Of a stretch of DNA of 64,000 nt, positions 1 through 7,650 are shown one piece after another. The notes beneath the pieces were generated by a model. It searched no databases and was not told the DNA's origin. It saw nothing but the letters and a program-made list of their open reading frames with translations. The stretch comes from Mesorhizobium amorphae (GTDB lineage Bacteria > Pseudomonadota > Alphaproteobacteria > Rhizobiales > Rhizobiaceae), in NCBI GenBank assembly GCA_003240775.1, contig QFNI01000015.1:11320-75319 (forward strand), read 5' to 3'. Numbering within the stretch: position 1 is the stretch's first letter; each line of letters begins with the position of its first letter. The translations under genes and the position numbers were made by a program.

Positions 1-1
1 C

Positions 2-727
2 ATCCGCAACCTGCGCAAGAGTTTCGGCGCGCTGAAGGTGACCGACGACGTGTCGCTCGACGTGCGCGCGGGCGAGATCCACGCGCTGATCGGACCGAAC
101 GGGGCGGGCAAGTCCACGCTGATCTCCCAGATCTCCGGCGAGCAGAAGCCGCAATCGGGCACGATCGCGCTGGCGGGCGAGGAGATCACGCCGCTCGCGC
201 CCTGGACGCGCGCCCGCAAGGGGCTCGGCCGCTCCTTTCAGACCACGCAGCTCTGCCTCGAATTCACGGTGCTCGAGCATGTGATCTTCGCGCTCGACAC
301 CGGCGACGGCGGCTCCTTCAACCTCTTCCGCAATCCGCGCAAGGACAGGACCCACCGCGAAAAGGCGGTCGCGGCGATCGAGGCGGTCGGCCTGGGCGCA
401 CGCGCCCAGAGCGCCGTCGCCTCCCTGAGCCACGGCGAGCGGCGGCAGCTCGAGCTCGGCGTCGCACTCGCGCGCGAGCCGCGCATCCTCGTTCTGGACG
501 AGCCGATGGCGGGCATGGGCGCGGAAGAATCCGCGCGGATGGTCACGCTTCTGCGCTCGCTCAAGGGCCGTTACCCGATGCTGCTTGTCGAGCACGACAT
601 GGACGCCGTGTTCAGCCTGGCCGACCGCATCAGCGTGCTCGTCTACGGCCGCATCATCTTCACCGGCACAGTGGCGGAAGTGCGCGGCAACGCAGAGGTC
701 CGCGCGGCCTATCTGGGAGACGACTGA
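2..727 (+). CDS. Branched-chain amino acid-type ABC transporter ATPase, LivG family (5' end cut by window)
   Basis: The reading frame is open from the first bases, so the true start lies upstream of the window. The Walker A motif GPNGAGKST begins near visible residue 31, the ABC signature is LSHGERRQLELG, Walker B is ILVLDEPMAG and the switch histidine is in LLVEHDMD. These features and the short C-terminal tail fit the LivG type of ATPase, which powers high-affinity uptake of branched-chain amino acids or related amides at the inner membrane. Its TGA overlaps the ATG of the next ATPase gene, so the pair is translationally coupled. The downstream nitrilase and flavin reductase suggest that the substrate may be a nitrile, amide or other nitrogen compound; that is inference. 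Confidence 0.9.
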   Translation: MRNLRKSFGALKVTDDVSLDVRAGEIHALIGPNGAGKSTLISQISGEQKPQSGTIALAGEEITPLAPWTRARKGLGRSFQTTQLCLEFTVLEHVIFALDTGDGGSFNLFRNPRKDRTHREKAVAAIEAVGLGARAQSAVASLSHGERRQLELGVALAREPRILVLDEPMAGMGAEESARMVTLLRSLKGRYPMLLVEHDMDAVFSLADRISVLVYGRIIFTGTVAEVRGNAEVRAAYLGDD

Positions 728-1422
728 TGCTCCGCGTCGAGGAATTGGAGGCCGGCTACGGCGTGGCGCAGGTCCTGTTCGGCATGGAGTTCTCCGTGGC
801 CGAAGGCACCGTGACCTCGCTGATCGGCCGCAACGGCATGGGCAAGACCACCACGATCGGCACGATCCTGGGGCTGGTGAAGGCGCGCAAGGGCACGATC
901 AGCTTCGAGGGCCGGCCGATCACGGGGCTGGAGCCCAACCGCGTGGCGCGCTTGGGCATCGGCCTCGTGCCCGAAGGGCGGCGCGTATTTCCGTCGCTTA
1001 CAGTCGAAGAGAACCTCGTCGCGACCGCCCGCGAGGGCAAGGGCGGCACTTGGCGCCTTTCCGACATCTTCGCGCTTTTCCCGCGCCTTGAGGAACGCCG
1101 CACCCAATCCGCCAAGACACTGTCCGGCGGCGAGCAGCAGATGCTGGCCGTGGGCCGCGCACTTCTGACCAATCCGCGCCTTCTCGTGCTCGACGAGGCG
1201 ACGGAAGGCCTGGCGCCGCTGATCCGCGCGGAGATCTGGGGCACGCTGCGCAAGCTGAAGGCGGGTGGACAGTCGATCCTCGTGGTGGACAAGAACCTCA
1301 AGGAGATGGCGGGGTTGGTCGACCAGCACAACATCGTGGAGAAGGGCAAGGTCGTCTGGCGGGGCACGCCCGACGAGCTGTCGGCCCACCCCGACCTCGC
1401 CCACCGCTATCTCGGCGTTTGA
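727..1422 (+). CDS. Branched-chain amino acid-type ABC transporter ATPase, LivF family
   Basis: This 231-residue protein is the second ATPase of the same transporter. Walker A is GRNGMGKTT (residues 34-42), the signature LSGGEQQ lies near residue 132 and Walker B LLVLDEATEGLAP near 153. The phrase DEATEGLAP is typical of LivF. The ATG overlaps the stop of the preceding gene by one base. LivF-family proteins form a heterodimer with LivG on the cytoplasmic face of the LivHM permease; permease and binding-protein genes are not visible and should lie upstream. The substrate cannot be read from an ATPase. Confidence 0.92.
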   Translation: MLRVEELEAGYGVAQVLFGMEFSVAEGTVTSLIGRNGMGKTTTIGTILGLVKARKGTISFEGRPITGLEPNRVARLGIGLVPEGRRVFPSLTVEENLVATAREGKGGTWRLSDIFALFPRLEERRTQSAKTLSGGEQQMLAVGRALLTNPRLLVLDEATEGLAPLIRAEIWGTLRKLKAGGQSILVVDKNLKEMAGLVDQHNIVEKGKVVWRGTPDELSAHPDLAHRYLGV

Positions 1423-1439
1423 CCGGAGGACCTTCAGCG

Positions 1440-2387
1440 ATGCCCACCCAAGGCCCCTTCCTTGCTGCTGTCGCCCAGATCGCGTCGGACCCGGCCGACG
1501 CGCTCGCCTCGGCAGAAAAGGCCGCGCGCGTGATCCGCGAAGCGGGCGAGAAGCAGGCTGGGATCATCGTCTTTCCCGAAGCGTTCCTGGGCGGCTATCC
1601 CAAAGGGGCCTCGTTCGGCGCGCCGGTCGGCATGCGCAAGCCCGAGGGGCGCGAGGCGTTTCGCCAGTATCACGAGCGCGCGATCGCGCTCGACGGGCCT
1701 GAGGTGGCCGTGATCGCGGACGCCTGCGCGGCCACCGGCATCTTCGCGGTGATCGGCGTGATCGAGCGCGAGGGCGGCACGCTCTATTGCACCGCGCTCT
1801 TCTTCGACGGCAGGCGCGGCCTGATCGGCAAGCACCGCAAGCTGATGCCCACGGCCGCCGAACGCCTGATCTGGGGTTTCGGCGATGGCTCCACCATGCC
1901 GGTTTACGACACGCCGCTCGGCCGCATCGGCGCGGTGATCTGCTGGGAGAACTACATGCCGATGCTGCGCATGCACATGTATGCGCAAGGCGTCACGCTC
2001 TACTGCGCGCCAACCGCCGACGACCGCGACACCTGGGTGCCCACCATGCAGCACATCGCATTGGAGGGCCGCTGCTTCGTGCTGACGGCCTGCCAGCACA
2101 TCACGCGCGGCGCCTATCCCGCCGATCACGAAAGCGCGCTTGGCCATGAAGAAGACACGGTGATGATGCGCGGCGGCTCGGCCATCGTCGACCCGCTCGG
2201 ACGGGTGATCGCGGGTCCCGACTTCTCCGGCGAGACCGTGCTCTACGCCGAGATCGACCCCGATGCGGTGATCCGCGGCAAGTATGATTTCGACGTCGCC
2301 GGCCACTATGCGCGGCCCGACGTGTTCCAGCTTCAGGTGGACGACCGCCCCAAGCAGCCCGTCGCGAAGCTTTCCGAGCGCCTCTGA
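1440..2387 (+). CDS. Nitrilase / carbon-nitrogen hydrolase
   Basis: This is a 315-residue member of the nitrilase superfamily. The catalytic triad is visible: Glu47 in FPEAFLGGYPKG, Lys134 in KHRKLMPT and Cys168 in ICWENYMP. The CWEN context is typical of true nitrilases (nitrile to acid plus ammonia) rather than amidases, although cyanide dihydratases share it. The ATG at 1440 is preceded by GGAGG and is preferred to an ATG seven codons upstream that overlaps livF. The gene follows the LivG/LivF ATPases and abuts a flavin reductase gene, so the operon probably imports and degrades a nitrogen compound. The exact nitrile is unknown. Confidence 0.9.
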   Translation: MPTQGPFLAAVAQIASDPADALASAEKAARVIREAGEKQAGIIVFPEAFLGGYPKGASFGAPVGMRKPEGREAFRQYHERAIALDGPEVAVIADACAATGIFAVIGVIEREGGTLYCTALFFDGRRGLIGKHRKLMPTAAERLIWGFGDGSTMPVYDTPLGRIGAVICWENYMPMLRMHMYAQGVTLYCAPTADDRDTWVPTMQHIALEGRCFVLTACQHITRGAYPADHESALGHEEDTVMMRGGSAIVDPLGRVIAGPDFSGETVLYAEIDPDAVIRGKYDFDVAGHYARPDVFQLQVDDRPKQPVAKLSERL

Positions 2388-3019
2388 TGCAATTCCGCCT
2401 GGACGAGTTCGATCCCAGGATCGGCTACAAGCTCCTGACGGCCACCGTCACGCCGCGCCCCATCGCCTGGATCACGAGCCGATCGCCTGAAGGCGTGGTG
2501 AACGCCGCGCCCTACAGCTTCTTCAACGTGATGGGCGACAAGCCCCCTATCGTCGCCATCGGCATCATGGGCGACGAGCGCGGCTTCAAGGACAGCGCGG
2601 CGAACATCCTGGCCACCGGCGAATTCGTGGTGAACCTCGTCTCCGAGGCAGTCGCGCCTCAGATGAGCGTGACCTCGATGGACGCACCGCGCGGGGTCGA
2701 CGAGATGCAGTGCGCAGGCCTGACCCCGCTCCCCTCGCAGCGGGTGAAACCGCCCAACATCATGGAAGCCCCCGTCTCGCTCGAATGCGTGAACCACGCC
2801 ACGATCGTGACCGGGCCGCACCAGTCGCTCGTGATCGGGCGGGTGCTGGAGATCCGCGTGGACGACCGCTTCGTGCTTAACGCGGAAGCCGCCCATATCG
2901 ACACGCCCGCGCTCGGCCTGATCGGCCGCATGCACGGGCGTGGCTGGTATGCGCGCACGAGCGATCTCTTCGACATGCCCCGCACGAGCTGGGCACAGTG
3001 GCAGAACGAGAGGGGCTGA
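2387..3019 (+). CDS. Flavin reductase family protein (FMN-binding split barrel)
   Basis: This 210-residue protein starts with an ATG overlapping the nitrilase stop codon. It shows the features of the flavin reductase / DIM6-NTAB family: TPRPIAWITSRS near residue 22 and APYSFFNVMG near residue 42, the usual FMN contact regions. Such proteins bind FMN and either supply reduced flavin to a two-component monooxygenase or act as oxidoreductases. No partner monooxygenase is visible, so its role in the import and nitrile operon is open. It ends four bases from a convergent gene, with a small hairpin over both stops. Confidence 0.87.
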   Translation: MQFRLDEFDPRIGYKLLTATVTPRPIAWITSRSPEGVVNAAPYSFFNVMGDKPPIVAIGIMGDERGFKDSAANILATGEFVVNLVSEAVAPQMSVTSMDAPRGVDEMQCAGLTPLPSQRVKPPNIMEAPVSLECVNHATIVTGPHQSLVIGRVLEIRVDDRFVLNAEAAHIDTPALGLIGRMHGRGWYARTSDLFDMPRTSWAQWQNERG

Positions 3020-3030
3020 AGCTCAGCCCC
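3012..3030. terminator. Small hairpin between convergent genes
   Basis: GGGGCTGA and TCAGCCCC form a perfect 8-bp stem around a 3-base loop, covering the stop codons of both the flavin reductase gene and the convergent small gene. There is no T-run, so it may be only a weak or Rho-assisted end. Confidence 0.3.
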
Positions 3031-3268
3031 CGCGCAGCTTCTCCAAGATCGCCGCGAGTGCTGCTTCCCCATCCGCGGTCAGGCGCCCGCGCTTGCCTTC
3101 GTCCTCCAGAAGCCCGGCCTCCACCAGTTCCTTCACCCCGTCGGGATCGGCCTTGTGGCCGTTGTCGTCGTCCAGCACGATCTCGCGCACCGGGTTGCCG
3201 CTGGCCAGGCTGTGATAGGCCGCGAAGGTGAGAACCGAGAGCGCCTTGTCGCTGTGCGGGTGGGCCAT
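3023..3268 (-). CDS. Small conserved hypothetical protein, 81 aa
   Basis: I do not recognise a named family. The ATG at 3268 is preceded by GGAGA at good spacing, so it is preferred to an upstream start that would add 12 residues. The protein is acidic and mostly helical, without signal peptide or membrane segment. The middle reads VKELVEAGLLEDEGKRGRLT, which resembles the end of a small winged-helix fold. It is a single gene convergent with the flavin reductase gene. A weak EcfG-like promoter lies just upstream. Confidence 0.7.
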   Translation of the reverse strand: MAHPHSDKALSVLTFAAYHSLASGNPVREIVLDDDNGHKADPDGVKELVEAGLLEDEGKRGRLTADGEAALAAILEKLRGG

Positions 3269-3302
3269 TGCGTGTGTCTCCTTGGGAACGGTTGCGCGGC
3301 GC

Positions 3303-3328
3303 AACGCCGAGGCGACGCAGTTGGCTCC
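3303..3328 (-). promoter_or_regulatory. Possible EcfG-like promoter (weak)
   Basis: On the minus strand the sequence reads GGAGC-N17-CGTT, one mismatch from the general stress response consensus GGAAC-N16/17-CGTT. It lies about 35 bases upstream of the 81-residue gene. The mismatch in the -35 element makes this tentative. Confidence 0.25.
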
Positions 3329-3334
3329 GCGGAA

Positions 3335-3874
3335 TTAGGCGATGCGGTTGTCGCCCGGGTTCTGCGGCCGCTCCTCGTCCTTGTCATAGGTGATCACGCT
3401 GACGCGCCCATCGCCTTCGATGAAGGCGGATTTAACGTCCGACACCCGCTCCACCCCCTGCTGGCGCAGCTGGCTCGCGAGTTCGTCCGTGGTGATGAGT
3501 TCGCGCCGCATGTTGCGCAGCATCATCCGGCCTTCCTTCACGAGCTGAAGCGGCGGTGGGCGGATCAGGCGCTGGACGCTCGGGAAGCGGTAGCCGAGCC
3601 AGTTGAGGAAGAAGTTCCAGAACACGATGGTGAGCACGAGAAGCGTGCCCTCGGTGATGGACTTGTATTCGGCGGCCATCGCGTTCTGCGTGGCGTCCGC
3701 GATCATCACGACGACAAGCAGGTCGGCGATGCCGATCACGCCGGTCTGCCGCTTCAGAATGAAGCGCATCACCGCAAACAGCATGAGATAGGTGAGCGTG
3801 CCGCGTATCGCGATGTCGAGAAGCGAGTTCTGGGGCACGAACATCTCGTGCCAGTCCACCTCGAACAGGGTCAT
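3335..3874 (-). CDS. DUF421 domain (YetF-type) membrane protein
   Basis: This 179-residue protein has about three hydrophobic helices in its first 95 residues, including LTYLMLFAVMRFILKRQTG and GTLLVLTIVFWNFFLNWLG, then a soluble domain with LVKEGRMMLRNMRRELIT and IEGDGRVSVI. That layout is the DUF421/YetF family, inner-membrane proteins of unknown function often linked to stress or sporulation. The ATG at 3874 is chosen because the upstream extension lacks membrane character. The gene is divergent from a small coiled-coil gene. Confidence 0.85.
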   Translation of the reverse strand: MTLFEVDWHEMFVPQNSLLDIAIRGTLTYLMLFAVMRFILKRQTGVIGIADLLVVVMIADATQNAMAAEYKSITEGTLLVLTIVFWNFFLNWLGYRFPSVQRLIRPPPLQLVKEGRMMLRNMRRELITTDELASQLRQQGVERVSDVKSAFIEGDGRVSVITYDKDEERPQNPGDNRIA

Positions 3875-4034
3875 CGGCCGGCTTATCCTTGTGCGTCGCC
3901 CCGTCGGACAAATGGCTTCGCCCGGCAGGGATCGCGAGGCAAGGCGAATCTTCCCAGGAAAGCGGCTCGATGCGCGTTGCTCCTGCTTTATCCACGGCCT
4001 ATACGAAATCAAAACTTGCGAAGAGCGGAATGGA

Positions 4035-4205
4035 ATGCGCGAAAAGCTGGAAGCGTTGCTGGAACGGTTGAAGGCGGAGCAGCAGCGCCTTGTCTATGCC
4101 GCGGCCGAAGTGGCGGCGCTGCCCAGCCAGAGCACGCTGGAACGCGTGGCTCAGATCGAGCTGAACATCGCAGCGCTCGAGCACATGCTCGAAGACATGA
4201 GCTGA
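4035..4205 (+). CDS. Small coiled-coil protein, 56 aa
   Basis: A 56-codon gene starts at ATG 4035 behind AAGAGCGGA. It is almost entirely helical, with heptad-like spacing of Leu, Ile and Ala (for example LEALLERLKAEQQRL), and is acidic overall. No family is recognised. It ends 17 bases before the lactonase start and may be co-transcribed with it. It reads like a small conserved cytoplasmic coiled-coil protein. Confidence 0.55.
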   Translation: MREKLEALLERLKAEQQRLVYAAAEVAALPSQSTLERVAQIELNIAALEHMLEDMS

Positions 4206-4222
4206 AGGCAGGAACCGGGCCG

Positions 4223-5227
4223 ATGCGCGAGAGCCAGGACGACCGCTTGGCGGCATTCCACGAATATGCGCTCGACCGCGACTGGAGCGGCACAGACCCC
4301 CTGCCCTATCCCGACCCGGCTATCGAGATCCTCGACGAGCGCTTCGAGGATTGCGTGCAGCAGAACTCGGTGGTCGAGCGGCTGTGGACGGGCGGGCGCT
4401 GGGCGGAAGGCCCGGTCTGGTTCGGCGATGCGCGCCACCTCCTCTGGAGCGACATCCCCAACGACCGCATCATGCGCTGGACGGAAGAAACGGGCGCCGT
4501 TTCCACGTTCCGTGCGCCCGCAGGCTTCAGCAACGGACACACGCGCGACGGGCAAGGGCGCCTGATCTCATGCCACCACGGCACCCGCTCGGTCACGCGC
4601 ACCGAGCATGACGGCACGCTCACGACACTTCTCGACCGCTTCGACAGCAAGAGCCTCAACGCGCCCAACGATGTCGTCTGCCACCCCGACGGGTCGATCT
4701 GGTTCACCGATCCCGGCTACGGCATCCTGTCCGACTATGAAGGCAACCGCGCGGAGTTCGAGTTGCCCACGCGCGTCTACCGGCTCGACCCCGCGAGCGG
4801 CGCGGCCAAAGTGGTGGCGGAAGACCATGCGCGGCCGAACGGGCTCTGCTTCTCGCCCGATTTCTCCAAGCTCTACGTGGTGGACACCGGCCGCTCGGAG
4901 CCGGATTTCTCCACGACCTTCACCCTCTACGAGGTGGCGTCCGACGGGCAGAGCCTCGCCCATCCCCGCCCCTTCGGCGACATGGGAGTGGCCGGCAGCG
5001 ACGGCATCCGCTGCGACGAGGACGGCCGGCTCTGGGCCGCCTCGGGCGGCGGCTCGGCCGCCACCAACGGCGTGCATGTGTTCGACCCCGACGGCACGCG
5101 GATCGGGGCGATTCACCTGCCGGAAGTCTGCGCGAACCTCTGCTTCGGCGGGCGTAAGAAGACGCGGCTGTTCATGGCGGCGAGCCGGTCAATCTATTCG
5201 CTGATGGTGACCGTGCGCGGCGCGTGA
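4223..5227 (+). CDS. SMP-30/gluconolactonase family protein
   Basis: This 334-residue protein has the six-bladed propeller pattern of the SMP-30/gluconolaconase/LRE family: WAEGPVWFGDARHLLWSDI, NAPNDVVCHPDGSIWFTDPGYG, ARPNGLCFSPDFSKLYVVDT and GSDGIRCDEDGRLWAA. The Glu of AEGP, the Asn of APND and the Asp of GSDGI match the residues that bind the divalent metal in this family. Members hydrolyse sugar lactones or related esters. No signal peptide is seen, so it is probably cytoplasmic. It is not beside the sugar-acid dehydratase gene at 27-29 kb, although the two could act in one oxidative sugar pathway; that is inference. Confidence 0.88.
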   Translation: MRESQDDRLAAFHEYALDRDWSGTDPLPYPDPAIEILDERFEDCVQQNSVVERLWTGGRWAEGPVWFGDARHLLWSDIPNDRIMRWTEETGAVSTFRAPAGFSNGHTRDGQGRLISCHHGTRSVTRTEHDGTLTTLLDRFDSKSLNAPNDVVCHPDGSIWFTDPGYGILSDYEGNRAEFELPTRVYRLDPASGAAKVVAEDHARPNGLCFSPDFSKLYVVDTGRSEPDFSTTFTLYEVASDGQSLAHPRPFGDMGVAGSDGIRCDEDGRLWAASGGGSAATNGVHVFDPDGTRIGAIHLPEVCANLCFGGRKKTRLFMAASRSIYSLMVTVRGA

Positions 5228-5236
5228 GCCGCCCTG

Positions 5237-5449
5237 TCAGATATCCTTGCCGGCTTCCTTCGTGTCCGCCTCGCGCGGGTTCGTCTTGAAGCTCGCATCT
5301 TCCTGACCCGTGACGACCTGCGGCTTGGCGCTCGTCACGCCGTCATTGCTGCCGCCATGCTGGGTGCCGGCACAGGTGCCCGTGCCGCTGTCTGGGCCGC
5401 GACCCACCTTGCGACCGTCATCGGCGGGGCCTTCCTTGTGGTCAGTCAT
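5237..5449 (-). CDS. Hypothetical protein, 70 aa, hydrophilic
   Basis: The ATG at 5449 lies inside the end of the preceding gene (8-base overlap) and is preceded by GAGGAGCGCCACC, so the two are translationally coupled. The product is very polar and disordered, rich in Gly, Asp, Lys and Thr, with one cysteine, and has no recognisable domain. It is probably part of the general stress response because it shares a transcript with the gene at 5442-5750, which has an EcfG-like promoter. Confidence 0.6.
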   Translation of the reverse strand: MTDHKEGPADDGRKVGRGPDSGTGTCAGTQHGGSNDGVTSAKPQVVTGQEDASFKTNPREADTKEAGKDI

Positions 5450-5750
5450 GGTGGCGCTCCTCGTTTTGGTGGTTGTGCAAGCTGACCTTGGCGGCCAGCT
5501 CGGAGAAAGGCGGAAGCTCGCCCGCATCGTAGGCGTTGGCCAGGCGCAGGAGGCGTATGGGAAACAGCACGGCCTGCGTGTTCGAGAGGCTGCGCTCGCG
5601 CCCGTCCTCGCCCGATGCCGCGCAACGCTCAGCTTCGGCAAGGGCCGCATCGATCTTGGCGCCGCTCAGCACATCCTGTCGCTTGAGCGACGACAGCACT
5701 GACGCCAGAGCGAGATACAGGCCTTCGAGTTGCAGGTTGGCGGTGTTCAC
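5442..5750 (-). CDS. Hypothetical protein, 102 aa
   Basis: The protein is soluble and predicted helical, starting MNTANLQLEGLYLALASVL, with a later segment AVLFPIRLLRLANAYDAGE. It matches the style of small uncharacterised Hyphomicrobiales proteins, but I can assign no function. It is the first gene of a two-gene unit; an EcfG-like promoter is centred about 40 bases upstream, so induction under general stress is likely. Confidence 0.65.
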   Translation of the reverse strand: MNTANLQLEGLYLALASVLSSLKRQDVLSGAKIDAALAEAERCAASGEDGRERSLSNTQAVLFPIRLLRLANAYDAGELPPFSELAAKVSLHNHQNEERHHD

Positions 5751-5776
5751 GGGGAAAGCCCTCGATTGAAGCCATC

Positions 5777-5802
5777 AACGGATGCACGATGGCGGCAGTT
5801 CC
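5777..5802 (-). promoter_or_regulatory. EcfG-type general stress promoter
   Basis: Read on the minus strand the site is GGAAC, 17 bases, then CGTT. This exactly matches the alphaproteobacterial EcfG consensus GGAAC-N16/17-CGTT. The CGTT ends 27 bases before the start codon at 5750, which leaves room for a short leader. It would drive the two small genes at 5237-5750. Confidence 0.6.
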
Positions 5803-5854
5803 CATCCTGTCGGCCGCATCCGGCAGACCCACCTCCCTCGTCCCTGCAGAAACG

Positions 5855-5888
5855 AAAAGGCGGCCCGGGTTTCCCCAGGCCGCCCTTT
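5855..5888 (-). terminator. Rho-independent terminator after the DUF3618 gene
   Basis: On the minus strand AAAGGGCGGCCTGGGG and its partner CCCGGGCCGCCTTTT form a strong GC stem with one bulge and a short loop, followed by T-rich sequence. It lies about 20 bases after the stop at 5906 and would end the three-gene envelope operon. Confidence 0.7.
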
Positions 5889-5905
5889 GTCTCGACTTAC
5901 GCTTC

Positions 5906-7234
5906 TCAGCCGTTCTGAGGGCGCTTGTTTTCGTTCGCCTTGGCCTCGTCGGCCTTGGCATCCACCTTGTCAGCCACATCGCGCGCCTTGTCGGCTGCCA
6001 CATGGGCCTGATCGGCAAGGGCGGAGCGGGCCTGGTTGTAGGCTTCGCCCGCGCGATCCGCGGCCTGGTGATAGAGGTCACCCGCCTTTTCGGTCGCCTC
6101 GGAATAGAGCGAAGCCACGTGTTCCTTGCCCTGCTGGTAGAGTTCGCCCGCCTTGCGGCCGGCTTCGGCCTTGATCTGATCGGCCTGCTCGCCGAGCAGT
6201 TCATCTTCCTGGCGCGTGCGCGGCAGGATGGCGGCGATGGCAGCACCCACGGCAAAGGCGAGAGCACCCGTCACCATCGGCTGCTCGTGGAGGGTGGAAG
6301 CGGCCGAGCGCGCCGCGCGCGAGCCGTGGTGGGAAACGGTGGAGCTAACATCCGACATGGTACGTCCTGCCCTTGTTGAAGCCTTGGAGATCGAACGCGC
6401 GGTGGAAGCACCGGCGCGCGAGGCGGCTTTGGCGCCGCGCGACACCCCTCCGATCAGCGAGGATGCCGCATGCGACACGCTCGACGTGGCGCCACCCGTG
6501 CTCCGGGAGGCGGCATCGCTCGCATCGTGCAGAGCGCGCTTGGCCTTGGCCCAGGTATCCGATGCCCAGCCCGTCGCCTCGTGCAAGAGGTTGCCGGCCT
6601 CGTCCTTGAAGGACTGGATGCGGTTTCCCGCTTCGTCCTTGAAGCCGCGATAGCGGTTGCCCGCCTCGTCGGTGAAGTGGCTTGCGCGGTTTCCGAGTTC
6701 GTCGGAAGCGGCGCGGAACTTCTTGCCGGCCTCGTCCACGAACTCGCTGAAGCGACCGCCCTCGTGCTCGTCCGGGCCCTGATAGGAGCGGCGAAGCGAG
6801 GAGCCCTGGATGGGGGCGTAGGGATAGTCCTCGTCATCCTCGAATTCGATGATGTCGATGTCGTCCTCGTCGTAGAATTCGCGCTGGTCCGAATAGTCGT
6901 AGGGTCGGGCCAGACGCTCGTCTTCCCACCGGCGGGACGTCTCGGGCGCGCTCTTGCGAGAGGGGCCGGCGATCAGCCAGGCCACGCTGATGCCCAGGAG
7001 CGCCACGGGCAGCGGGTTGGCCGCAATCGCCCGGCCGAGGCCGGCAGCGACTTCGCCGCCATTGGTTCGCGTGAACGAGAAGAACTCGTCCACCATCTGT
7101 CCGGGGGACAGCCGATCCTGGATCTCATCGATCGTGTTCTCAACGCGCGAGCGCTGAAGCTCGATCTCGCGCTGGAGTTCGGCTGCCGACTTCGGTTCGG
7201 AATAATCCGTGTCGGTGTCAGCGTAGGTTGACAT
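5906..7234 (-). CDS. DUF3618 domain protein with LEA-like repeats
   Basis: This 442-residue protein begins with a DUF3618 segment (AAELQREIELQRSRVENTID and following, residues about 17-65). A hydrophobic helix, NPLPVALLGISVAWLIAGP, follows near residue 73, and a second, MVTGALAFAVGAAIAAILP, lies near residue 320. Between them, about residues 160-230 hold an amphipathic repeat in which DEAGNR or a close variant recurs four or five times, and the C-terminus has a similar Ala-rich repeat (KAGDLYHQAADRAGEAYNQA). This looks like a membrane-anchored stress protein with late-embryogenesis-type helices. The ATG overlaps the stop of the holin-family gene, so the three genes form one operon. Confidence 0.82.
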   Translation of the reverse strand: MSTYADTDTDYSEPKSAAELQREIELQRSRVENTIDEIQDRLSPGQMVDEFFSFTRTNGGEVAAGLGRAIAANPLPVALLGISVAWLIAGPSRKSAPETSRRWEDERLARPYDYSDQREFYDEDDIDIIEFEDDEDYPYAPIQGSSLRRSYQGPDEHEGGRFSEFVDEAGKKFRAASDELGNRASHFTDEAGNRYRGFKDEAGNRIQSFKDEAGNLLHEATGWASDTWAKAKRALHDASDAASRSTGGATSSVSHAASSLIGGVSRGAKAASRAGASTARSISKASTRAGRTMSDVSSTVSHHGSRAARSAASTLHEQPMVTGALAFAVGAAIAAILPRTRQEDELLGEQADQIKAEAGRKAGELYQQGKEHVASLYSEATEKAGDLYHQAADRAGEAYNQARSALADQAHVAADKARDVADKVDAKADEAKANENKRPQNG

Positions 7235-7650
7235 CAGAACTTCTCCTTCACAGCGGCCGCGTCGCGTTGCAGCGACGTCGTGGTCCGCTCAAGCTTGAGA
7301 TTGCGCGCCTTGAGCCCGTTGAGCCCGCGCGAAACGAAGAGCCAGGCGATCAGCCCGACGATCACGGCCACGATCAGCGCCGAAAGCGCGTTGGCGGCGC
7401 GTGCGCCCACGCCGAAATTCTCGAGCAGCATGGAAAGGCCCGCGACGGCGGCCGTCAGCAGCACGCCGAGCGCGCCCAGCGCGAGGATCGCGCCGATCAC
7501 GATCTGCACTGCCGACGACGCCATCTCCGTCAGCTTCTCGGAGGCCTCGGCCTTGGCGAGCTGGACCTCCTTGCGGAACAGGCTGGTGATGTCCCCCGCC
7601 AAGCTGCCGAGCAGCTCGGTCAGGGAACGCCCGTCACTAAATCCGGCCAT
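7234..7650 (-). CDS. Phage holin family (DUF1469-type) membrane protein
   Basis: This 138-residue protein has an amphipathic N-terminal helix (LLGSLAGDITSLFRKEVQLA), two hydrophobic segments (about residues 48-80 and 87-111) and a charged tail. The pattern SLFRKEVQLAKAEASEKL is typical of the phage_holin_3_6/DUF1469 family, which is common in non-phage loci and probably structural in the envelope. No phage genes are near, so a lysis role is unlikely. It overlaps the genes on both sides by a few bases. Confidence 0.85.
   Translation of the reverse strand: MAGFSDGRSLTELLGSLAGDITSLFRKEVQLAKAEASEKLTEMASSAVQIVIGAILALGALGVLLTAAVAGLSMLLENFGVGARAANALSALIVAVIVGLIAWLFVSRGLNGLKARNLKLERTTTSLQRDAAAVKEKF

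Noticed and set aside
3155..4222. N-terminal extension of the lactonase frame back to 3155
   Set aside because: The extra 356 codons lie antisense to the DUF421 gene; the ATG at 4223 gives the normal family length.
7234..7650. Prophage remnant because of a holin-family gene
   Set aside because: This DUF1469-type family is common in stress operons; no other phage gene is near.
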